From assembly GCF_038002605.1 (NCBI RefSeq), contig NZ_JBBOCT010000001.1:5270001-5334000 (forward strand): a DNA stretch of 64,000 bases. Direction: 5' to 3'. Position numbers and translations under genes: made by a program. Below the pieces are notes generated by a model. It worked only from the letters and a program-made list of their open reading frames with translations, made no database searches and was not told the origin of the DNA. Positions 58,115-64,000 of the stretch are shown piece after piece; position 1 is the first letter of the stretch, and the number at the start of each line of letters is the position of its first letter. Origin of the DNA: Bacillus sp. FSL K6-3431 (lineage in GTDB: Bacteria; Bacillota; Bacilli; Bacillales; Bacillaceae_C).

Positions 58115-58213
58115 AGTACTGTCTATCATTTACTTATGTATCAACGTCGAAAATAGTAGTTCTATCATTTCAAAAATAATCATATAAGTATACTAGAACT
58201 AGGAGGTGCTGAA

Positions 58214-58540
58214 ATGAGAGGCTTTATCGTAAAGTGCTTACTGCTAGTGCTTGTATTGTATGCAGGTGTGTTAATTGGAATGGAGAAGGCTAGTGACGAG
58301 AAAAAGCAAAGTAATTACGAAACATACTCACTTCAGGCTCCTAGTCTTATTAATGAGCAGGATGTACAAAACATTGAAACTACACTGGTAGAAAATAATA
58401 TAGCAGGGAATGGCGAAGGAGAAAATGTCCAAGAAAATATCGAATCAAATAATATTTTTTCAAAAGCTGGAAGTACCTTGGCTGAGACTATCACTAACAT
58501 AATGAAAAAAACGATAGATGTTTTATCTAGCTTTATTTAA
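58214..58540 (+). CDS. YqxA-like protein (DUF3679)
   Basis: The 108-residue protein has one N-terminal membrane segment (about 5-22, with GVLIGMEKAS after it) and a soluble, Asn/Glu-rich outer part ending in a hydrophobic helix. In B. subtilis yqxA follows spoIIP; here it follows gpr directly. The function is unknown. AGGAGGTG precedes the ATG. Confidence 0.8.
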   Translation: MRGFIVKCLLLVLVLYAGVLIGMEKASDEKKQSNYETYSLQAPSLINEQDVQNIETTLVENNIAGNGEGENVQENIESNNIFSKAGSTLAETITNIMKKTIDVLSSFI

Positions 58541-58617
58541 TATAAGAGGATGTTCAAAAAGTCACCAAATGATAAACAGCAAATTTCTTCGTTGGCAATT
58601 AGGTACTTTTACTAAAG

Positions 58618-58716
58618 TAAGGAATCTCTGTTAAGGGAGAGAAAAGGATCCTCTGTTAAGGAATGAGAGGAGGATCCTCTCTCTGTTAAGGAAGAGAAAA
58701 GGATCCTCTGTTAAGA
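58618..58716 (+). repeat. Tandem CTCTGTTAAG repeats inside MITE-like copy 3
   Basis: Four variants of a unit of roughly 20-30 bp (TCTCTGTTAAGG plus AAGAGAAAAGGATC) follow one another. Confidence 0.75.
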
Positions 58717-58724
58717 TCGCTCAC

Positions 58725-58893
58725 GTCCTGTGAGCAACACAGAGGTCAGCACATCGTGTGCAAGTACGTCCTGTGAGCAACACAGAGGTCAGCACATCGT
58801 GTGCAAGTACGTCCTGTGAGCAACACAGAGGTCAGCATGTCGTGTGCAAGTACTTTCTATGGGCAGCGTAGAGTCAGCGCATCCTGTGCAAGT
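58725..58893 (+). repeat. 43-bp tandem repeat array, about 3.9 units
   Basis: Units begin at 58725, 58768, 58811 and 58854 with GTCCTGTGAGCAACACAGAG. Units 1 and 2 are identical, unit 3 differs at two bases, and unit 4 is diverged. Confidence 0.9.
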
Positions 58894-59083
58894 CTGTTCC
58901 TCAAAACCTTCTCGTCTCGAAATTTTTGTTTCTAATTTGGCGCTTTTTTGAACACGCACTATAATACATAATCTTACTGACTTTTAAAAAATTATATGAT
59001 GAAAAGAGATGAAGCGTATTCTATCAGATGCGCTTTTTGTTGTGGTTACATTGTCACCTGTAAATACACATGGAGCGTCGACT

Positions 59084-59300
59084 AAAACCGCCACGTCCTG
59101 TGGCAACGTTGACGAATCGGCATCCTGTGGGAGCAGTTTGTACGTCACTTAACGGGCGCTTCCACATTTCTATATGTCTAGTTGCAGGCGCTAATGAATC
59201 GAGGTCATAAGTCAATCCGTCAAGCAGGTAAAGATCAACCTTCTCACTGTCTTGTCTTATGCTTGTCGCCCCTAAACGAGCGCCTTCCGCATTTCTATAT
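59084..59300. repeat. Composite intergenic repeat before lepA
   Basis: The first part has the palindrome GCCACGTCCTGTGGC and GTTTGTACGTCACTTAACGG, also seen at 196-345. The second part runs from TCTAGTTGCAGGCGCT to GAGCGCCTTCCGCATTTC. The string CGCTTCCACATTTCTATAT at about 59159 recurs as CGCCTTCCGCATTTCTATAT at about 59281, so two units seem joined. Confidence 0.65.
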
Positions 59301-59329
59301 TTGCTCATTGAATTATTCGCTGATATAAT
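59301..59329 (+). promoter_or_regulatory. Promoter for lepA
   Basis: TGATATAAT is a perfect extended -10 (hexamer TATAAT at 59324-59329). TTGCTC lies 17 bp upstream at 59301-59306, directly after the intergenic repeat. Confidence 0.65.
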
Positions 59330-59370
59330 TTAATCTAGCATACATGCGCCGATTAACAGGAGTGAAGAAA

Positions 59371-61206
59371 ATGAATCATGATGAAAAAGTAAGAAGACGG
59401 GAAAAGATCCGTAACTTTTCGATTATTGCCCATATTGACCATGGGAAATCGACGTTAGCTGATAGAATTTTAGAACAGACGAAGGCATTAACTTCACGTG
59501 AAATGAAAAGCCAACTGCTTGATTCCATGGATTTGGAACGTGAGCGCGGCATTACGATTAAATTAAATGCGGTTCAATTAAAATACCGTGCTAAAGATGG
59601 TGAAGATTATATTCTTCATCTAATCGATACACCTGGACATGTCGACTTTACATACGAGGTTTCTAGAAGTCTTGCGGCTTGTGAAGGGGCGATTCTCGTT
59701 GTAGATGCTGCCCAAGGGATTGAAGCACAAACTTTAGCTAATGTTTATTTAGCTTTAGACAATGAATTAGAAATTCTACCCGTCATTAATAAAATTGATT
59801 TGCCAGCTGCTGAACCTGAACGAGTGAAACAAGAAATTGAAGACGTGATCGGTTTAGATGCTTCAGACGCGGTCCTTGCATCTGCTAAGGCTGGCATTGG
59901 CATTGAAGATATTCTTGAACAGATTGTAGAAAAAGTTCCCGCACCTCAAGGAGATCCAAGTGCACCATTAAAAGCTTTGATTTTCGACTCTTTATACGAT
60001 GCATATCGAGGTGTCATCGCGTCAATTCGAGTGGTTGAAGGGACAGTAAAAGTTGGCGATAAAATTAAAATGATGGCTTCTGGGAAAGTATTTGAAGTAC
60101 TAGAAGTTGGCGTTCATGCACCAAAGCCAGTGCTTGTGGATGAGTTAACCGTTGGAGATGTTGGATTTTTAACTGCCGCTATTAAAAAAGTGGGAGATAC
60201 GACGGTCGGGGATACGATTACCCATGCAGTCAATCCAGCGACAAAGGCTTTACCGGGATATAGAAGAATGAATCCAATGGTTTTTTGTGGACTTTATCCA
60301 ATTGATTCAGCAAAATTCAATGATCTACGTGAAGCATTGGAAAAATTAGAACTGAATGATTCAGCACTAGAGTATGAACCGGAAACGTCACAGGCGCTTG
60401 GATTCGGTTTTCGCTGTGGATTCTTAGGACTTTTGCATATGGAGATTATTCAAGAGCGAATTGAACGCGAATTTAAAATTGATTTAATTACTACTGCGCC
60501 AAGTGTTATTTATAAGGTGTATATGTCAGATGGAACAGAACTATCGGTTGACAATCCTTCCAATATGCCTAATCCGCAACTGATCGACCATGTGGAGGAG
60601 CCATATGTGAAGGCCTCGATGATGGTTCCAAATGATTATGTCGGTGCGGTGATGGAATTGGCTCAGGACAAACGAGGTAATTTTGTTGATATGCAATATC
60701 TAGATGATATCCGAGTAAGTGTCGTTTATGAAATCCCGCTTGCTGAAATTGTCTATGACTTTTTCGATCAATTAAAATCGAATACAAAGGGTTATGCTTC
60801 ATTTGATTATGAATTAATTGGTTATAAACCGTCGACCTTAGTTAAAATGGATATTTTACTTAATGCAGAAACGGTGGATGCTTTGAGCTTTATCGTGCAT
60901 AGTGATTTTGCATATGAGCGTGGTAAAACGATCGTAGAAAAATTAAAAGAGCTCATTCCACGTCAACAATTTGAGGTACCGGTTCAAGCTGCAATTGGTC
61001 AAAAAATTGTAGCTAGATCAACAATAAAATCAATGGGTAAAAATGTGTTGGCCAAATGTTATGGCGGTGATATTTCCCGAAAGCGTAAATTATTGGAAAA
61101 GCAAAAAGCAGGTAAAAAACGTATGAAACAAGTTGGTTCTGTCGAAGTTCCTCAGGAAGCATTTATGGCAGTATTGAAGAGAGATGACTCAGGAAAAAAT
61201 AGTTGA
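59371..61206 (+). CDS. lepA: Elongation factor 4 (LepA)
   Basis: LepA/EF4 is a ribosome-dependent GTPase linked to 30S maturation and translocation control. The 611-residue protein has G1 AHIDHGKST (20-28), G2 with RGITIK, G3 DTPGHVDF near 84, G4 NKIDLP near 138, the EF-G-like domains and the LepA-specific C-terminal end ([23 protein letters not shown]). ATG 59371 was chosen for CAGGAGTG upstream, giving the length of B. subtilis LepA (612). Confidence 0.97.
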   Translation: MNHDEKVRRREKIRNFSIIAHIDHGKSTLADRILEQTKALTSREMKSQLLDSMDLERERGITIKLNAVQLKYRAKDGEDYILHLIDTPGHVDFTYEVSRSLAACEGAILVVDAAQGIEAQTLANVYLALDNELEILPVINKIDLPAAEPERVKQEIEDVIGLDASDAVLASAKAGIGIEDILEQIVEKVPAPQGDPSAPLKALIFDSLYDAYRGVIASIRVVEGTVKVGDKIKMMASGKVFEVLEVGVHAPKPVLVDELTVGDVGFLTAAIKKVGDTTVGDTITHAVNPATKALPGYRRMNPMVFCGLYPIDSAKFNDLREALEKLELNDSALEYEPETSQALGFGFRCGFLGLLHMEIIQERIEREFKIDLITTAPSVIYKVYMSDGTELSVDNPSNMPNPQLIDHVEEPYVKASMMVPNDYVGAVMELAQDKRGNFVDMQYLDDIRVSVVYEIPLAEIVYDFFDQLKSNTKGYASFDYELIGYKPSTLVKMDILLNAETVDALSFIVHSDFAYERGKTIVEKLKELIPRQQFEVPVQAAIGQKIVARSTIKSMGKNVLAKCYGGDISRKRKLLEKQKAGKKRMKQVGSVEVPQEAFMAVLKRDDSGKNS

Positions 61207-61230
61207 GGAATTACTTTCGATTTTAATAAT

Positions 61231-61279
61231 AAAAGGGAGGTTCAGCCTGATGCCTGCATCATGCTGTACTTCCCTTTTA
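61231..61279 (+). terminator. Probable terminator after lepA
   Basis: AAAAGGGA pairs with TCCCTTTT, with inner pairing CAGC/GCTG and TGATG/CATCA around CCTG. The T-run is only the four Ts of the arm. Confidence 0.65.
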
Positions 61280-61342
61280 GCGTGTGTTTGAACGATCCTC
61301 ATTTACTATGTTTTTCATTTTTTATATAAGGTTGTGAACGAA

Positions 61343-62470
61343 ATGAAGGCAGCATATATCCATATTCCTTTTTGCGAACATATTTGTCATTATTGTGATT
61401 TTAATAAAGTGTTTCTTCAAGGACAACCAGTAGACGAATATATCGATTTATTAATTAAAGAGTTTGAAATCGCCGTTAATCAACAGCCGTTCCAACAATT
61501 AGAAACGATATTTGTTGGTGGCGGTACGCCAACTGCATTAAATGAAAAGCAATTGGAAACTCTTTGTAGGGGTATAGTTAAACATTTGCCATTGGAAAAT
61601 GGAGAATTTACTTTTGAAGCAAATCCAGGTGATATGTCCATAGAGAAGTTACAAATATTGGCAGACCATGGTGTGAATCGGTTAAGCTTTGGTGTCCAAG
61701 CTTTTAATGACGAATTATTAGCAAAGATCGGAAGAGCGCATCGTGTCAAAGATGTGTATACAACGATTGAAAGGGCACAGAAAGTTGGATTTTCTAATAT
61801 AAGTATTGATCTAATATATGCGTTACCGACTCAAACCATTGATGATTTTCATGCAACTTTAGTAGCGGCCCTTGCTTTAGACCTCCCACATTATTCAAGT
61901 TATTCATTAATTGTTGAACCGAAAACTGTCTTTTATAATTTAATGAGAAAAGGAAAACTTCATTTACCAGGCCAAGATGCTGAAACGGAAATGTTTGGTA
62001 TGTTAATGGAGGAAATGGGGAAAAAGGGACTAAGCCAATATGAAATAAGTAATTTTTCTAAACCAGGTTTCGAAAGTCGTCATAATTTAGTGTATTGGAA
62101 TAATGAAGAATATTATGGATTTGGAGCCGGGGCCCATGGATATGTAAATGGGAACCGTTATTCAAATGCAGGACCGATAAAAAAATATATGGAGCCACTT
62201 CAAGTTGGGAGGCTTCCTGTTTTTGAAAAGAATGAGGTCACAAAAAAAGAAATGATGGAAGAGGAAATGTTTCTAGGGCTAAGAAAAACTTCTGGTGTGC
62301 ATATGGGACATTTTAAAGAAAAATATGCAGTGGATCCTTTAGATATTTTTGCGTCATCCATATCTGAAATGAAAAATAAAAATTTGTTAAAAATAGAAGG
62401 GGATTCCTTACGTCTCACAAAGAAAGGTTTCTTTCTTGGGAATGAAGTATTTCAATCATTCCTTCTTTAA
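61343..62470 (+). CDS. hemW: Radical SAM heme chaperone HemW (formerly HemN-like)
   Basis: HemW binds heme and hands it to respiratory enzymes; it is often named HemN, but lacks the true coproporphyrinogen oxidase N-terminal features. The 375-residue protein has CxxxCxxC at C11, C15 and C18 (PFCEHICHYCDF), then GGGTPTAL, and the HemW-type motif HNLVYW near 250. ATG 61343 matches the usual MKxAYIHIPFC start. It stands before hrcA as in B. subtilis. Confidence 0.94.
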   Translation: MKAAYIHIPFCEHICHYCDFNKVFLQGQPVDEYIDLLIKEFEIAVNQQPFQQLETIFVGGGTPTALNEKQLETLCRGIVKHLPLENGEFTFEANPGDMSIEKLQILADHGVNRLSFGVQAFNDELLAKIGRAHRVKDVYTTIERAQKVGFSNISIDLIYALPTQTIDDFHATLVAALALDLPHYSSYSLIVEPKTVFYNLMRKGKLHLPGQDAETEMFGMLMEEMGKKGLSQYEISNFSKPGFESRHNLVYWNNEEYYGFGAGAHGYVNGNRYSNAGPIKKYMEPLQVGRLPVFEKNEVTKKEMMEEEMFLGLRKTSGVHMGHFKEKYAVDPLDIFASSISEMKNKNLLKIEGDSLRLTKKGFFLGNEVFQSFLL

Positions 62471-62482
62471 AGAGTAAAACCG

Positions 62483-62511
62483 TTGACATCAACAAATCAT
62501 TTTGATATTTT
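62483..62511 (+). promoter_or_regulatory. SigA promoter of the hrcA-grpE operon
   Basis: TTGACA at 62483-62488, a 17-bp spacer and TATTTT at 62506-62511 lie just before the CIRCE operator. Confidence 0.75.
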
Positions 62512-62521
62512 AATTATAGAT

Positions 62522-62548
62522 TTAGCACTCGTTTGAATAGAGTGCTAA
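62522..62548 (+). promoter_or_regulatory. CIRCE operator (HrcA binding site)
   Basis: TTAGCACTC, a 9-bp spacer and GAGTGCTAA form a perfect CIRCE inverted repeat. HrcA bound here would block the class I heat-shock operon hrcA-grpE-dnaK. Confidence 0.98.
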
Positions 62549-62560
62549 CAGAGGTGATAA

Positions 62561-63592
62561 ATGTTGTTAACAGATCGTCAACTACTCATACTTCAGGTTA
62601 TAATTGATGACTTTATCAGATCTGCCCAACCAATTGGCTCGCGAAGTCTTTCCGAAAAGCAAGGTATTCTTTTAAGTTCAGCGACAATTAGAAATGAAAT
62701 GGCTGATTTAGAAGCAATGGGATTTATTGAAAAAACTCATACATCTTCTGGGCGTGTTCCTTCTGAAAAAGGGTATCGTTACTATGTGGATCATTTATTA
62801 TCGCCACACGCGTTACATGCTGATGACATCAAAAAAATCCATGCTGTTTTTGCTGAAAGAATATATGAACTAGAAAATATCGTTCAGAATTCAGCAAGGA
62901 TATTATCTGAGCTGACAAATTATACCGCCATACTGCTTGGCCCTGCCGTCAAAGAAAATAAGCTAAGAAAGTTGCAAATCGTTCCGCTTAATCAAGAGAC
63001 GGCAGTAGCAATAATTATTACTGATACTGGGCATGTAGAGAATCGAATCTTTTCTCTTCCGGATAATATTGCACCAGAGGAAATTGAAAAGCTTGTAAAT
63101 ATTTTAAATCACAAGTTACAAGGTGTCTCGATCTCAGAATTACGGGACACAATGTTCAAAGAGGTTGCAGATTTATTGCACCAGAATATTCAAAAATATG
63201 ATTACTTGCTTAAATCGATTACTGAAACAGTGAATATACCTGCCGCAGAAAGACTTTTTTTTGCCGGAAAAATGAATATGTTGTATCAACCTGAGTTCCA
63301 TAATATTGATAAAGTCCGTTCATTATTGGACATGATAGAACAGGAACAGGGAATATACGAGTTATTCAAGCACACACCGGTCGGAATACATGTTAAAATC
63401 GGTAAAGAAAATACCCATTCGATAATGGCGGATTGCAGTTTAATAACAGCAACATATTCTATTGGTGAGGAGCCCGTTGGCACAATAGCTATTTTAGGGC
63501 CGACAAGAATGGAATACTCGAGAGTAATTACATTGCTCGACTTTTTAAGTAAAGATATGAGTCTAGCTCTATCTAGGCTTTACCAACAATAA
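62561..63592 (+). CDS. hrcA: Heat-inducible transcription repressor HrcA
   Basis: HrcA represses the class I heat-shock genes through CIRCE, with GroEL as helper. The 343-residue protein starts with a winged helix ([57 protein letters not shown]) and continues with the GAF-like and dimer domains ([30 protein letters not shown]). The length equals B. subtilis HrcA (343). GAGGTGAT precedes the ATG, and a CIRCE element lies 13 bp before it. Confidence 0.97.
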   Translation: MLLTDRQLLILQVIIDDFIRSAQPIGSRSLSEKQGILLSSATIRNEMADLEAMGFIEKTHTSSGRVPSEKGYRYYVDHLLSPHALHADDIKKIHAVFAERIYELENIVQNSARILSELTNYTAILLGPAVKENKLRKLQIVPLNQETAVAIIITDTGHVENRIFSLPDNIAPEEIEKLVNILNHKLQGVSISELRDTMFKEVADLLHQNIQKYDYLLKSITETVNIPAAERLFFAGKMNMLYQPEFHNIDKVRSLLDMIEQEQGIYELFKHTPVGIHVKIGKENTHSIMADCSLITATYSIGEEPVGTIAILGPTRMEYSRVITLLDFLSKDMSLALSRLYQQ

Positions 63593-63685
63593 CGTTGTCG
63601 TAGGTGCTATCGAATGGGGCCCCACAGCCTCGGACAAGCACTTTAACCAATTCATATCGTATAACTATTTTAAGGAGGTGAAGTC

Positions 63686-64000
63686 ATGATAGATGAAACA
63701 AAGGTTACATCTGAAAAAGCGCATGATACAGAAGAGGAAACAGTTACATCCACGCAAGAAGAAATTCTAGAAGAAGTGGAAACTGTTGAAGGTGATGTAG
63801 AGGTTACTGAACCTGAATCTGATGCATCGACATTGCAAATTGCCGAACTTGAAGCAAAACTAGAAGAATCTGACAGCCGTTATTTGCGCTTGTATGCGGA
63901 TTTTGAAAATTTCCGTCGTCGTACCCAACTTGAAAGGGAAGCGGGCGAAAAATATAGAGCACAAAACTTAGTAACAAATCTTTTGCCAGCCATTGATAAT
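63686..64000 (+). CDS. grpE: Nucleotide exchange factor GrpE (5' part, cut by the window edge)
   Basis: GrpE releases ADP from DnaK. The first 105 residues are seen: an acidic disordered start ([17 protein letters not shown]), then the long coiled-coil helix with [22 protein letters not shown], the GrpE signature. AAGGAGGTG precedes the ATG. The frame is open to the last base. Confidence 0.95.
   Translation, partial: MIDETKVTSEKAHDTEEETVTSTQEEILEEVETVEGDVEVTEPESDASTLQIAELEAKLEESDSRYLRLYADFENFRRRTQLEREAGEKYRAQNLVTNLLPAIDN

Larger units (their letters stand above)
58546..58959 (+). mobile_element. MITE-like element, copy 3 (414 bp, internally expanded)
   Basis: The ends GAGGATGTTCAAAAAG and TTTTTTGAACACGCAC are imperfect inverted repeats, flanked by TATAA at 58541-58545 and 58960-58964. 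It starts 5 bp after the yqxA stop. Two internal arrays make it nearly twice as long as the other copies. Confidence 0.87.

Noticed and set aside
58725-58893. Regular 43-bp repeats resembling a CRISPR array
   Set aside because: The repeats are directly adjacent with no unique spacers, and there are no cas genes; they are an internal tandem array of the MITE-like element.
59054-59308. An 84-residue minus-strand frame (MSKYRNAEGARLGAT...)
   Set aside because: It is wholly made from the intergenic repeat before lepA, has no ribosome binding site and covers the lepA promoter region; similar frames arise wherever this repeat occurs.

Overview
The window is a 64 kb stretch of low-GC Firmicutes chromosome from an endospore-forming, probably naturally transformable member of the Bacillaceae. 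The evidence is strict gene-order agreement with the secDF-to-grpE region of Bacillus subtilis, together with spore genes (sigK, sda, gpr), the comE competence locus, T-box leaders, a CIRCE operator, a B. subtilis-type 6S RNA and strong GGAGG ribosome binding sites, often with TTG or GTG starts. I do not assign a genus.

Layout. 1-9.6 kb: tail of a probable comN, secDF, a LapA-like protein, recJ-apt, relA-dtd. 9.7-21 kb: a cell-wall amidase (minus strand), the T-box-controlled hisS-aspS operon, 6S RNA, tcdA, rarA (minus strand), a YczE-like membrane protein, and cymR-iscS-mnmA for cysteine control and tRNA thiolation. 21-35.9 kb: yrrB, recD2, yrrD, a zinc-ribbon peptide, an AI-2E family transporter, T-box-controlled alaS, ireB-ruvX-yrzB, mltG-trmR-udk, greA, yrrS, mtnN. 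35.9-41.3 kb: a lineage-specific block with a histidine phosphatase, rpiA, a SigM-like ECF sigma factor with its anti-sigma proteins, and an M3 oligopeptidase (minus strand). 41.4-44.1 kb: intact sigK (no skin element), a 44-residue peptide, pssA (minus strand) and psd. 44.2-56.8 kb: sda (minus strand), a DnaA-box cluster, the overlapping yqeG-yqeH-aroE-yhbY-nadD-yqeK-rsfS-yqeM set (ribosome assembly, NAD and shikimate), comER and comEA-EB-EC, yqzM, holA, rpsT. 57-64 kb: gpr, yqxA, lepA, hemW, and the heat-shock operon hrcA-grpE (grpE cut by the window edge).

Compared with my memory of B. subtilis, several genes are missing from their usual slots: trhP1/trhP2 between trmR and udk, pbpI between greA and yrrS, yrrT-mccA-mccB around mtnN, and spoIIP between gpr and yqxA.

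The most interesting structure is non-coding. A family of three MITE-like elements (26756-26970, 55193-55416, 58546-58959) has imperfect terminal inverted repeats, and each copy is flanked by a different perfect 5-bp duplication fitting TWNWA (TTTAA, TAGTA, TATAA). One copy is enlarged by internal 43-bp tandem repeats and another lies directly against the alaS T-box promoter. A different small element with 13-bp perfect inverted repeats lies between comEB and comEC. A further family of GC-richer intergenic repeats recurs in front of several genes. I found no new defence or biosynthetic system; the coding content is conserved housekeeping, sporulation and competence machinery.
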